From Alphaproteobacteria bacterium (GTDB lineage Bacteria > Pseudomonadota > Alphaproteobacteria > Micropepsales > Micropepsaceae), in NCBI GenBank assembly GCA_015654635.1, contig JAATGP010000059.1, positions 1-63,476 on the forward strand: DNA of 63,476 nt, written 5' to 3'. Positions 18,227 to 27,263 of this stretch are shown piece by piece (position 1 is the first letter of the stretch; each line of letters opens with the position of its first letter). The notes beneath the pieces were generated by a model, which saw nothing but the letters and a program-made list of their open reading frames with translations, was not told the origin of the DNA and did not search any database. A program made the translations under genes and the position numbers.

Positions 18227-18963
18227 TCCGCCGTGGCCCCGCCATCGACAGGAAGCGCGACGCCGTTGAGGAACGCGGCTTCGTCACTTGCCAGATACAA
18301 CGCCGCATGGGCGACGTCTGCGATGGTCGCGAGCCGTCCCAGCGGCACTTCACCGAGCCGCTCCGCCCGCCGCTCGGGGTCCTTCAACATGGTCTGCACC
18401 AGAGCCGTATCCACCGTTGAGGGATGGATGGAGTTGCAGCGGATGTTGTCCTTGGCATAGCGCACCGCCACCGATTTGGTCAGCAGGGTCAGTGCGCCTT
18501 TGGTCGTCGTATACGTCTCGTTGGTATAGCGATGACCAATCAATCCGCAGACGGATGACATGTTGATGATCACGCCGCCGCCCGCCGCCCGCATAAATGG
18601 CAGCGCATGCTTGATGCCGAGGAACGGTCCACGGACATTCACCGCCATCATGGCATCGAAGGACTCCACCGGCATCTCCTCGATATTCTTACGGATATTG
18701 ATACCGGCATTGTTGACGAGGATGTCGAGGCGCCCGGCTATGCCGACCACCGCCGCAAGCGCATTTTTCCATGCCTCTTCCGAGGTCACATCCAGCGGCA
18801 GAAACGCGGCCCCGATAGCGGCGGCAGTGACTACGCCTTGTTCGCGGCTGACATCAGCGACGAAGACGCGAGCGCCTTCGCCAGCGAACAGCGTTGCGAT
18901 CTCAGCGCCCAGACCACCGGCCGCGCCGGTAATCAGCGCGACTTTGCCCGCAAGCCGCTTCAT
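18223..18963 (-). CDS. Short-chain dehydrogenase/reductase
   Basis: A 246-residue classical SDR. Seen: the TGAAGGLGAEIA cofactor loop, LVNNAG, a catalytic serine in NMSSVCG, the YTTTKGAL Tyr-x3-Lys pair (Tyr in NETYTTTKG), and a C-terminal substrate loop. Acid FVADVS after the second strand suggests NAD(H). It is the last gene of the operon, overlapping the GarR-like gene by ATGA. It probably oxidises or reduces a hydroxyl on the imported sugar derivative; the exact step cannot be read. Confidence 0.88.
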   Translation of the reverse strand: MKRLAGKVALITGAAGGLGAEIATLFAGEGARVFVADVSREQGVVTAAAIGAAFLPLDVTSEEAWKNALAAVVGIAGRLDILVNNAGINIRKNIEEMPVESFDAMMAVNVRGPFLGIKHALPFMRAAGGGVIINMSSVCGLIGHRYTNETYTTTKGALTLLTKSVAVRYAKDNIRCNSIHPSTVDTALVQTMLKDPERRAERLGEVPLGRLATIADVAHAALYLASDEAAFLNGVALPVDGGATAD

Positions 18964-19856
18964 AGCGCGCCGCCCTTGCGCACCTTGACGTCCGCGAGCT
19001 TCTCATAGAACTGGATAATGCCGCCGTGATCGTCGCTTTGCTTGCCGTCGACCTTGAGGGCTTGCAGGATTTCCATGACTTGGCTGGTCAGCGGGATCGG
19101 CGTCCCGTTCTCATGGGCGGTATCGAGCGCATTCTGCAAATCCTTGATATGCAGCTCAATGCGGAAGCCCGGCTTGTAATTGCCGGCCAGTACCATCGGC
19201 GCTTTGGCGTTGAGCACCGTACTTCCCGCCAAGCCACCCTTGATGGCCTCAAAGACCCGCTCGGGATCGACCCCCGCCTTGGTTGCCAGCACGAAGGCTT
19301 CCGACATCGCCGCGATGTTCAGCGCCACGATGATCTGATTGGCAAGCTTGGTGACATTGCCCGCGCCGATATCGCCGCAAAGCACGGCACTGCCCGCCAT
19401 CTTCAGGAGGATATCTTTCATCTTGGCAAAAACATCTTCCTTGCCACCCACCATGATGGACAGCGTGCCATCGATGGCTTTGGGCTCGCCGCCGGAAACC
19501 GGAGCGTCGAGCATCTCGATTCCCTTTGCCGCCAGCGCCTCTGCCACTTCGCGGCTGGCCAAAGGCGCAATGGAACTCATGTCGACGACGATGCTGCCCG
19601 GCTTGGCGCCTTCGATTACCCCGCCCTCGCCCAATATCGCCGTCTTCACATGCGGGGAGTTCGGCAGCATGGTGATGATGAGTTGGCTTGCTGCGGCCAC
19701 GTCCTTGGGCGAGGTGCCAGCGATCGCCCCCGCCTCCACCAGTTCCGCCACCGCGGCTGTCACCACGTCATAAACGACGAGGCTATAGCCTGCTTTCAGC
19801 AAGTTCTTCGCCATCGGCTTGCCCATGATGCCGAGGCCGATAAAGCCGATCTTCAT
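18960..19856 (-). CDS. Beta-hydroxyacid dehydrogenase, tartronate-semialdehyde reductase (GarR) type
   Basis: A 298-residue NAD(P)-dependent dehydrogenase of the 3-hydroxyisobutyrate/6-phosphogluconate family. Seen: the N-terminal Rossmann loop GFIGLGIMGKPMAKNLLKAG, the substrate-binding DAPVSGGEPKAIDGTL, and the catalytic lysine in GNVTKLANQI. In GarR this reaction reduces 2-hydroxy-3-oxopropionate to glycerate; 3-hydroxyisobutyrate or L-threonate substrates are alternatives. ATGA overlaps on both sides place it in one transcript with the transketolase halves. Confidence 0.88.
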   Translation of the reverse strand: MKIGFIGLGIMGKPMAKNLLKAGYSLVVYDVVTAAVAELVEAGAIAGTSPKDVAAASQLIITMLPNSPHVKTAILGEGGVIEGAKPGSIVVDMSSIAPLASREVAEALAAKGIEMLDAPVSGGEPKAIDGTLSIMVGGKEDVFAKMKDILLKMAGSAVLCGDIGAGNVTKLANQIIVALNIAAMSEAFVLATKAGVDPERVFEAIKGGLAGSTVLNAKAPMVLAGNYKPGFRIELHIKDLQNALDTAHENGTPIPLTSQVMEILQALKVDGKQSDDHGGIIQFYEKLADVKVRKGGAL

Positions 19857-20797
19857 TTGTCGTTCTTCCTCAAAATCGTCTTCGCCGCCGCTGCAATGGC
19901 CTCTGCCGTGAGGCCGTAGCGTTCCATCAGGATGTCATAACGTTCCGCCGAAGTGCCAAAGCGGTCCGTAACCCCAACAAACTCCACCGGCGCATGGGCC
20001 ACGCCGCGTAGCGCCTCCACCACCGCCGAGCCCAGCCCGCCGATCAAGGTATGCTCTTCGGCAGTGACAATCGCATTTACACCGGCTGCGTAACGGATCA
20101 CCGCATCGCGGTCGAGCGGCTTGATGGTGCTGACGTTGATCACCCGTGCCGAAATACCGTCGGCTTCCAGCGTTGTGGCAGCCTCGAGCGCTTTGGACAC
20201 CATCACGCCAGCGGCAAAAATCGCCACATCGCGGCCTTGGCGCAGCAAGCTCACTTTGCCGATGGCGTAAGGCTCGTTTTCGGGCGTGACAAAGGGCAGA
20301 TCGTTACGGTTGATGCGGATATAGACCGGGCCCGGCCAGTCCAGCATATGCTCCATCATCTTGGTTGTCTCGATGGCATCGGCGGGACAGATGACGGTCA
20401 AATTTGGAATCGCGCGCATCAGCGCCACGTCTTCCACGCTTTGATGAGTCTTGCCGTCGCCGAAATCGGAAAGTCCGGCGCTAGAGCCGCAGATCCGCAC
20501 CGGCAAATTCGGCACACAGACCGAATTGCGCAGCTGATCATAGGCGCGGCCCGTCGCAAAAATGGCGAAGGTATGGACGAAGGGGATCATCCCCGCCAGC
20601 GCCATGCCCGCGGCGGTGGACATCATGTCCTGCTCGGCGATACCCATTTGGAAGTAGCGGTCCGGAAACTCCGTCTGAAACATCACCGATTGCGTCGATT
20701 TTCCCAGATCGGCCTCGAGAGCCATCACGCGATCATCCTTGCGGCCCAGCGCGACAAGGGCTTCGCCATAAGCATTTCTCAAACTCGGCGACTTCAT
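19853..20797 (-). CDS. Transketolase, C-terminal subunit of a split enzyme
   Basis: A 314-residue protein holding the pyrimidine-binding and C-terminal domains of transketolase. Seen: LEADLGKST, FQMGIAEQDMMSTAAGMA (with the conserved GIAEQ glutamate that activates thiamine diphosphate), FVHTFAIFATGRAYDQLR and the C-terminal VTAEEH(T)LIGGLGSAV. The matching N-terminal subunit lies immediately upstream with an ATGA overlap, so the two should assemble into one ThDP enzyme transferring a two-carbon ketol unit. Confidence 0.9.
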   Translation of the reverse strand: MKSPSLRNAYGEALVALGRKDDRVMALEADLGKSTQSVMFQTEFPDRYFQMGIAEQDMMSTAAGMALAGMIPFVHTFAIFATGRAYDQLRNSVCVPNLPVRICGSSAGLSDFGDGKTHQSVEDVALMRAIPNLTVICPADAIETTKMMEHMLDWPGPVYIRINRNDLPFVTPENEPYAIGKVSLLRQGRDVAIFAAGVMVSKALEAATTLEADGISARVINVSTIKPLDRDAVIRYAAGVNAIVTAEEHTLIGGLGSAVVEALRGVAHAPVEFVGVTDRFGTSAERYDILMERYGLTAEAIAAAAKTILRKNDK

Positions 20798-21633
20798 TGC
20801 AGAATCCTTTTGGCTTCCGCGATTTCGGAAAGCGCCTGATCGTATTGCGCCTGTGTCAGTGAGGCGTTGTGAAAGGCCGAGGTGTTCTCGGCAAAGGAAA
20901 CGCCCTTGCCTTTCACCGTGTCGGCAACGATCACGGTCGGAACCCCTTTGGTCGCCTCAGCCTCATCGAGCGCATTCAGAACCGCGGCCACGTCATGACC
21001 ATCGACATGCAAGGCGTTCCAGCCGAAGGCGCGCCATTTTTCCACCAGATTGGGAATTTCAAAAATATCTCTGGTAGCGCCGGTGGCCTGAAAGCCGTTG
21101 CGATCGACAATGCCGGTTAGCGAATCCAGCTTGTAGCGAGCGGCGGCCATGGCTGCTTCCCAGATCTGACCTTCGGCGATCTCACCGTCACCCATAGCGA
21201 CGTAGACCCGCGCCGGGCTTTTCTTGTAGCGCAAAGCCAGCGCCATGCCGACGCCGATCGACAGTCCCTGACCGAGCGAACCTGTGACGGCCTCCATGCC
21301 GGGCGTCTTCATATCGGGATGGCCTTGCAAATTGCCTTCCAGTGTTTTCAGACCGCTGCTGTGCTCGCGCGGAATAACACCCATCTCGATCAGCGCTGCG
21401 TACTGAATGGGAACCGTGTGACCCTTGCTGAGCAAAAAACGGTCACGATCCTTGTTCTTCATATCGTTTGGATCGATGCGCATCTTGGAAAAGTACAAAG
21501 CTGCGGCGATCTCGGCGAGCGAACAGGAACCGCCGATATGCCCCACCTTGCCTACGCCGATCATCTTGATGACGTTCGCTCTGAGATCACAAGCAATCCT
21601 TTGGATCCTTCGAATCTCGTCAGGCTTTGCCAT
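20794..21633 (-). CDS. Transketolase, N-terminal (ThDP pyrophosphate-binding) subunit
   Basis: A 279-residue protein with the pyrophosphate domain of transketolase: GHIGGSCSLAEI, DRFLLSKGH, GSLGQGLSIGVGMA and the metal/ThDP motif GDGEIAEGQIWEA with NGFQATG in place of the usual NN. Half the length of a fused enzyme, it is completed by the downstream gene. It starts at an ATG behind a GGAGG site and is first in the four-gene operon, so the promoter should lie in 21634-22207. Split transketolases are known in dedicated sugar pathways such as D-apiose (AptA/AptB). Confidence 0.9.
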   Translation of the reverse strand: MAKPDEIRRIQRIACDLRANVIKMIGVGKVGHIGGSCSLAEIAAALYFSKMRIDPNDMKNKDRDRFLLSKGHTVPIQYAALIEMGVIPREHSSGLKTLEGNLQGHPDMKTPGMEAVTGSLGQGLSIGVGMALALRYKKSPARVYVAMGDGEIAEGQIWEAAMAAARYKLDSLTGIVDRNGFQATGATRDIFEIPNLVEKWRAFGWNALHVDGHDVAAVLNALDEAEATKGVPTVIVADTVKGKGVSFAENTSAFHNASLTQAQYDQALSEIAEAKRILQ

Positions 21634-22207
21634 TCATCATCCTCCGGCGCAGATTTTTGGTGCCTGCCATATTCGCCCTACACTCTCCGAATTGTTCAGT
21701 CGATACACATTATCTTGGCAGACGTTCACCGATGGCGCACTCACACGGCCAGGGACGACAATCATTGTTGCCGCTGATTGAGGCCGCATTGTTTGACTTA
21801 CGTTCCAACATCATAGCCCTCATATCGCGCCATTGTAGCGCCAACATCCGGGCGGCAAACCTAGACCAACGTCGATAGGCAATACCCGCAGGCGGCAGAA
21901 GAAGGCCATTCTGAATGCAAATTGGCCATGTTTTCAAGTTGGTGTCGCCCCCGCGGCATCCTAAGAACGCAGCCATGATTTCTCGCAATGGATGAACAGA
22001 ACTGCATCACATCGGCGCTCAGACGCAAACTTCCGTGCGGCCTGCAACCGCCGGTCGATTGAGGTAGCTCACATTTGCGTCTCGTCCCCTCCTTCGTGCC
22101 CTATTTGATGCCGCCATCGCGGCGGCGCAGCCCGCTCTGTATGTACCGCCCCACTTCCCCACGCCATCCTGACCATCACCACCTGACGTCAATTGGCCTT
22201 CGCAAAA
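21634..22207. other. Intergenic region between the TonB receptor and the transketolase operon
   Basis: This 574-nt stretch lies downstream of the minus-strand TonB receptor and upstream of the minus-strand transketolase operon. Apart from the hairpin at 22110-22126 and the GGAGG ribosome site next to 21633, no gene is convincing: open frames here are short and of low-complexity shadow type. The operon promoter is presumably within it, but no clear -35/-10 pair was found. Confidence 0.6.
22110..22126 (-). terminator. Weak hairpin downstream of the TonB receptor
   Basis: GCCGCC (22110-22115) pairs with GGCGGC (22121-22126) around a five-base loop, about 80 nt beyond the receptor stop on the minus strand. 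No U-tract follows, so termination is uncertain. Confidence 0.25.
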
Positions 22208-25200
22208 TTACAGCGTATAGCGCAAGCCCAGTGTGATCCGGCGGCCATAGTCGACAACGTCCAGAACCTGCTCTGGAAAACGTCCGCGCGTGCTGTAGGT
22301 CGCGTCCAGCACATTCAAAACTTCGCCATAAGCGGTAAGCGCATCCGTCACCGCGTAGCTGGAACTGATATCCATATTCCAACTGGAATCGACGAAAGTC
22401 GGCTCCGAATTGAAGGCGGAGTAGTTCTGCTGCTGGCCGAAATGATCGAGGTAGCTGTCGCGCCAGTTCGCTGCCACGCGCATCTCAAAGCCGCCTTTGT
22501 CGTAGAAGGCGATCAGATTGGCGGAATCGGCGAGCCCGGTTACGGCAAAGCCGCTGGTGGTGAGGTTGTGCGGATCATAGGGTTTGTTGGAACCCACCAG
22601 CGTGCCGTTGGCCTGAAAACCGAAACCGGTATCGTCCCAGACATGCTGCAAAGCGATCTCGATCCCGTACACCGAGGCGCTGGGTCCGTTGATATAGGAT
22701 GACACGCGAAACTCTGCCGGTGCACCGGTGGTGGGATCGATCACGCCATTGATCGTCTGGCCCAAGGTGCCGGAGACGATGAAGTTCGTCACGTTTTTGA
22801 CGAAAGCATTGGCCGATACGTAGGAGTTCGGCGCGTAGTACCACTCCGACGAGACGTCGGCATTGTCCGACAGGAAAGGCCGCAGTCCGGGATTGCCGCC
22901 GGTAGCGACCAGCGAGCCGACACGCTCGGAGGAGGTCAGGTTAAGCACCGGCGTCACGGCCGCGAGCGGCGGGCGGGTCAATGTGCGTGAGGCGTCGAGC
23001 CTAAGATGAAGATCATCGGTGATCTCTAAGTTGAGATCGGCATTGGGCAAGAAATAATGATAGCCGCGCTTGCTGGTGACGACATCCTGGCTGCCATAGG
23101 TCACAAAGAACGCGGTATGGTCAGAAGACATCACCGACAAGCCCACTGGCGGGCGGTTGATACCGGTGGAGGCAAGGTCGGTGTACTCGGCGCGGATGCC
23201 GGCATGGTATTTGAGCGGCATCCCGCTGATGCGTGTGATCCCCGCGAGCAATAGATAACCGGCGAAATTGTCTTCGTAGATATGCTGATAGCTGGCGGGG
23301 TCGAGCGCGACCTCGAACGTGCCATGATAGGCTGGATTGCAGCAGCCATAATTGAACCCGGGGATTGTGGCCGGGGTCACCGGATCACCGAGGTTTTCAA
23401 GATAGTTCACCACCACCCCGGGATTGAATGCCAATATCTGGGGCGGAAGCGCCGCCGACCCGCTCCAACCCGAAATAAAATCCGCCGTGCTGAAGCTCTT
23501 GGTGAACAGGTTCGGCGGTAAAGCCACGCCAGCGGGAAGCCCAGTCGCGGGGCCGGATGAATAATAGTTGTTCGAGGCGGGGCCATAACCGGCATAGGCC
23601 TGCCACTGATTGTTGGCGAAGCTGTGATAGGCGGACAGCTTCATATGATTGGCCAAATATTGTGCACCGGCGGTCAGGCGCAGATCGTCGTCGCTCCAAT
23701 CCGCCTCCAGCTTGGCTTGGTTGGTGGTGTTGCGGTTGCGCTGGCTCATCAGCACGATGACGTGTGAGCCGATAATCGCCGTGTCGAGGAAACGGTCCGC
23801 GTCACCGTTCGGGCCGTAAGATGTGTAATAAGGCAGCACATGGTTGCCGCCTACCGCTGCGACGATGCCGATATTGCTGCCATTGGTGCCGGTGGGGGTG
23901 GAAGGCCCATAGCCGACATCGACACTGTAATCACCATACTGCCCCCCGGGATTGAGCGAGGACAGCGCCGTATCGCCATCGGCAAGAATCGACAGATGGT
24001 CGTTCACCGCCCACCGTACATTGACACCGAGATCGTCGTTCTGCAGTACCTGTTCGTTGAATTGGGCATCGAAATCCGTGGGCGTGTTGGCGCGCGTAAA
24101 GTCGATGATGGTGCCGTCGGGCGAGGTCTTGACGTTTCGCATCTCGCCGCCGCTGTTCCATATGGAATAGCCGTTCTGCAGTTCCTTGAGATCGTTGCGC
24201 CCAAAGGTACCGTTTACAGTCGCCAGCACGGCATCACTCGGCTGCCACTGCAACACCGCGACAGCATTTTCCCGCATCTGCCAATTGTGGATCTGATAAA
24301 CACCGTAATCCTGAATATACCACACCGGTCTGGTGGTATCGGGTACCGGCGTGGCGCCGCAATTGGCCGAACTCCCGGCGAACTGGCAAGGATCGAGATA
24401 GGTGCCCTCCCAGCCCCAGACGCTGGCCTCATTGCTGCGGCTCTTGGTTTCCGCATAGGCCGCAGCCAACAGAAAGCCAATCCGGTCGCCGTTAAAACTG
24501 TCGCTGAACAGGACATTGAAGTTCGGCGTCGGCCGGCCTTCTTCGGGGCTATACGTCGTTGAGGCGGAGGCCGTCCATCGCAGCCCGGGCTTATCAAGCG
24601 GCTTGGGATATTTGATGTTAAGCGTGGCGCCGATAGCCCCGGCTGAGAGCGATGGATCCGGACTTTTCAGCACATCGACCTCCTGCACCAGATCGGAATT
24701 CAGTGCGCTGAAATCGAAGCCGCGAGAGCTGATGCCCGAGGATATCTTGCGCCCTTCGAACAAAGTCTCGTTAAAGGCCGGACCGAAGCCGCGCACCGTG
24801 ATCTGCGTGGGCTCGCCGGTAGAGGAATTGATGCCATTGAGGCTGGTGACGGCGCGGCTCACCGTGACTCCCGGAATCCGCATCAGCGCGGTGGCGAGAT
24901 TGGCATCTGGAAAGCGGCCGATATCTTCCATGGTGATGGCATCAACCAAACCATCGGCGGCACGCTTGATATCCAGATTGCGTTGCAACGAGCCGCGAAT
25001 GCCGGTCACAATGATGGTTTCGGCCTCCACATTGTCCAAACGCAACATCGGCGGCGGGAGAGATGGCGGCGGCGGCGGTTCCAACGTGATCTGGCGCACA
25101 ATCAGGCCGCCGCCGCCATCGTGCACGACCTGCAAGTTGGTTCCGGCAAGCAGGCGGCGGATCGCATCATAGGCCGACATGGCGCCGTCAACGGCAGCGG

Positions 25201-25399
25201 CCTGGCGGTCGCGCACGGCCTCAGGAGCGAACAGGATGTTCGCCCCAGTTTGATGCGCAATGTCCCTGAGCGACAGGGCCAATGGCTGCGCGGGAACATG
25301 GACTTCGCCGGCAAAAGCGACAGACCACAATCCTGCCAGCGCCGTTGTTGCCGCCCAGAGGACTAACCGGTGACAGCCCGGTCTCGTGCCCCCGAACAT
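22208..25399 (-). CDS. TonB-dependent receptor with N-terminal signalling (STN) domain
   Basis: A 1063-residue outer-membrane transducer/receptor. Order: signal peptide (about 1-30), an STN secretin-like domain (about 32-105, with PLALSLRDIAHQTGANILF) that contacts the anti-sigma factor, a plug (about 128-245, ending in SAGAIGATLNIKYPKPLD) and a large barrel ending LGLRYTL. The plug-barrel style matches the TonB-Xanth-Caul class, often linked to carbohydrate uptake. It starts at an ATG with a CCAGGGGGAT ribosome site. Together with fecR- and fecI-like genes immediately upstream it forms a cell-surface signalling unit. Confidence 0.93.
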   Translation of the reverse strand: MFGGTRPGCHRLVLWAATTALAGLWSVAFAGEVHVPAQPLALSLRDIAHQTGANILFAPEAVRDRQAAAVDGAMSAYDAIRRLLAGTNLQVVHDGGGGLIVRQITLEPPPPPSLPPPMLRLDNVEAETIIVTGIRGSLQRNLDIKRAADGLVDAITMEDIGRFPDANLATALMRIPGVTVSRAVTSLNGINSSTGEPTQITVRGFGPAFNETLFEGRKISSGISSRGFDFSALNSDLVQEVDVLKSPDPSLSAGAIGATLNIKYPKPLDKPGLRWTASASTTYSPEEGRPTPNFNVLFSDSFNGDRIGFLLAAAYAETKSRSNEASVWGWEGTYLDPCQFAGSSANCGATPVPDTTRPVWYIQDYGVYQIHNWQMRENAVAVLQWQPSDAVLATVNGTFGRNDLKELQNGYSIWNSGGEMRNVKTSPDGTIIDFTRANTPTDFDAQFNEQVLQNDDLGVNVRWAVNDHLSILADGDTALSSLNPGGQYGDYSVDVGYGPSTPTGTNGSNIGIVAAVGGNHVLPYYTSYGPNGDADRFLDTAIIGSHVIVLMSQRNRNTTNQAKLEADWSDDDLRLTAGAQYLANHMKLSAYHSFANNQWQAYAGYGPASNNYYSSGPATGLPAGVALPPNLFTKSFSTADFISGWSGSAALPPQILAFNPGVVVNYLENLGDPVTPATIPGFNYGCCNPAYHGTFEVALDPASYQHIYEDNFAGYLLLAGITRISGMPLKYHAGIRAEYTDLASTGINRPPVGLSVMSSDHTAFFVTYGSQDVVTSKRGYHYFLPNADLNLEITDDLHLRLDASRTLTRPPLAAVTPVLNLTSSERVGSLVATGGNPGLRPFLSDNADVSSEWYYAPNSYVSANAFVKNVTNFIVSGTLGQTINGVIDPTTGAPAEFRVSSYINGPSASVYGIEIALQHVWDDTGFGFQANGTLVGSNKPYDPHNLTTSGFAVTGLADSANLIAFYDKGGFEMRVAANWRDSYLDHFGQQQNYSAFNSEPTFVDSSWNMDISSSYAVTDALTAYGEVLNVLDATYSTRGRFPEQVLDVVDYGRRITLGLRYTL

Positions 25400-25475
25400 A
25401 TCCCCCCTGGAGGCGGATAATCCGCCCTGCCTATCCGACGATCAGTGATCATCGTCATTTCCTCGTCCTGACGTG

Positions 25476-26426
25476 TCAGGTTTTTTTGACTCGCGCCGGA
25501 TCGAGCTCGAGCCTGACCTGATCTGTATTAAACTCCAACATAACCGGAAGCAGCGTAGCAACGGAATGGGCAAATGCCGCATTATCCCCAACACGGTATA
25601 CACCGCTCATGCGCATCTTGGCGACGTCGGCATCATCGACCGCGATCTTGACCACAGAATAGCGGTTCATCTCACGAATGGCGCTGGCGACCGTGTCGTT
25701 ATCGAACACGATCTGCCCTGTCTGCCAGGCCAAAAGCGGCACCAAATTCGGCTGATCCTTGTGGCGGCCCTCGCGGCCCACGACTATGCGATCTCCGCTT
25801 TTCAGCGCTTCCTGCCAGGCACCATCTCTGGCGTCTATCGTGGCCAAACCTTGTGTGAGCACCACACAAACTTCTTCACCGTCGCGCCGGACATCGAAGC
25901 TGGCCCGTACCGCGACAATACGCTCTGCCGCGGCATGGACGGCGAAGGGCCGGCTATCGCTGCCCCCGACATGGAAATTGCAGCGGCCGCGCTCCAGCGC
26001 AACGACGCGGGTAGCACTGTTATAGGTGGCGTGAAGGCGCGTGTCCGTGTCGAGAAAAACCTGCGTGCCATCGGACAGCACGACATGTTTTTGCTCCCCC
26101 ACAGCGGTCTCAAAGACACCCGCCTCGGCGCTCTGCCAAACGGCCAGACCGGCACCCGCCACAGCCAGCGAGCCCATACTGGCCAGAACACCGCGCCGAT
26201 TGCGCAGATACTGGCGCGGCCCCGCAACCGGCTCCGCCCAGGCGGCCCCCGTTAGTTCCCAGACCTCTGTGACCGCTTCGAAGGCGCAAGGATGACGCGC
26301 ATCGCTCCCGAGCCAAGTGCGGAAGGCCGCTTCATCGGCCGTGCTCTTGTCGTCGGCCCTGAGACGCGCGAGCCACGCCGCCGCCTCTGCTCTGATCTCG
26401 GGCGGAATTTCACTTACAAACGCCAT
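25476..26426 (-). CDS. FecR-family anti-sigma factor
   Basis: A 316-residue inner-membrane regulator. The N-terminal DUF4880-like segment has the AAWLARLRADDKSTADEAAFRTWL pattern with HPCAFEAVTEVW, a single membrane helix follows at about 97-116 (SMGSLAVAGAGLAV), then the periplasmic FecR domain (TAVGEQKHVVLSDGTQVFLDTDTRL in part). It would hold the ECF sigma factor encoded one base upstream and release it when the STN domain of the receptor signals. Order sigma-FecR-receptor is standard for the family. Confidence 0.93.
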   Translation of the reverse strand: MAFVSEIPPEIRAEAAAWLARLRADDKSTADEAAFRTWLGSDARHPCAFEAVTEVWELTGAAWAEPVAGPRQYLRNRRGVLASMGSLAVAGAGLAVWQSAEAGVFETAVGEQKHVVLSDGTQVFLDTDTRLHATYNSATRVVALERGRCNFHVGGSDSRPFAVHAAAERIVAVRASFDVRRDGEEVCVVLTQGLATIDARDGAWQEALKSGDRIVVGREGRHKDQPNLVPLLAWQTGQIVFDNDTVASAIREMNRYSVVKIAVDDADVAKMRMSGVYRVGDNAAFAHSVATLLPVMLEFNTDQVRLELDPARVKKT

Positions 26427-26427
26427 G

Positions 26428-26913
26428 TCACCAATCTCGAGTCCAGTCGGTCAAAAATAGTGTGGCTTTGGCAATATGCTTTTCGACGGCGCTTTGGCTG
26501 ATCCCGAAATGAGCCGCAATCTCTCGGTACTTAAGCCCACGGAGTCTATGCATTAAGAATATTTCGCGTGTTCGCGTCGGAAGCTTGGCCAAGCCCTTCT
26601 TCACTCTAGAGAGGCGCGCACGCGCGGCCATTACCTCATCCTGGAGCGGCGCATCATCCGGATGCTGGCCTTCGCGCTGCTGATCGCGGGAAGCCCAGAA
26701 CGTCTCATGACGGTGGATATCTACGGCGATGTTGGCGGCCGTCCGAACCAGAAATGCGCTTGGATTTTCAACCACATGACTGGAGCGATACTGCTCCATC
26801 CGGATATAGGCGCTATGCAGCAGATCTTCCGCATCACCGCGGCCACGGGTATGCCTCGCGACGAGCTTGAGCAGCTTGCCCCAATAGGCCCTTTCGTTTG
26901 GTGCTTCTGCCAT
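26428..26913 (-). CDS. FecI-like ECF RNA polymerase sigma factor
   Basis: A 161-residue ECF sigma factor with region 2 (GDAEDLLHSAYIRMEQY) and region 4 (LPTRTREIFLMHRLRGLKYREIAAHFGISQSAVEKHIAKA) and nothing else. The open frame extends upstream to 27099, but the ATG at 26913 has AGGGGCG in front and gives the usual FecI length. A TATACT -10-like box lies at 26931-26936 on the minus strand. It should direct transcription of the adjacent receptor and possibly other genes on release by FecR. Confidence 0.92.
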   Translation of the reverse strand: MAEAPNERAYWGKLLKLVARHTRGRGDAEDLLHSAYIRMEQYRSSHVVENPSAFLVRTAANIAVDIHRHETFWASRDQQREGQHPDDAPLQDEVMAARARLSRVKKGLAKLPTRTREIFLMHRLRGLKYREIAAHFGISQSAVEKHIAKATLFLTDWTRDW

Positions 26914-27263
26914 GCTTCGCCCCTGCGAAAAGTATAGCAGAAACATCATGCTCGACAGGTCCAAAATATTCCGCCGATGGCGCATGAGGAAAACACCGCA
27001 TCGTTCGTCTATCGATGGATAGCTTGGAAAGACGTTTAGCCTGCTGGTTTTGTGCCAGGACTTCGCAGAGGCAAATCGCGAGCACACATTGAGCCGCATT
27101 GCTCATCCCCACGCGCGAGGAAAACAGCAACCCTTTGTTGCGACGCCATATTATCCAAAACCTCGGCGGCGAATATTTCGTAAACATTTATTACAATAAT
27201 TCTACTACACGCCCTCATAAGTTGTTATAGTGGCAATATTCCCGTAATCCACGAGGGGCCGCC
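26914..27263. other. Divergent intergenic region between the fecI-like gene and the eCIS cluster
   Basis: This 350-nt region separates minus-strand fecI from the plus-strand injection-system operon. Nearest the eCIS genes (about 27160-27250) the DNA becomes clearly AT-rich compared with its surroundings, including AATAATTC and GTTATAGTGG, as expected for a promoter, but no textbook -35/-10 pair can be assigned. GAGGGG just before the GTG at 27264 is the ribosome site. No RNA gene or open frame is credible. Confidence 0.5.

Noticed and set aside
21627..21988. Short open frames in the gap before the transketolase operon
   Set aside because: They lack ribosome sites and recognisable sequence and overlap the expected promoter region.
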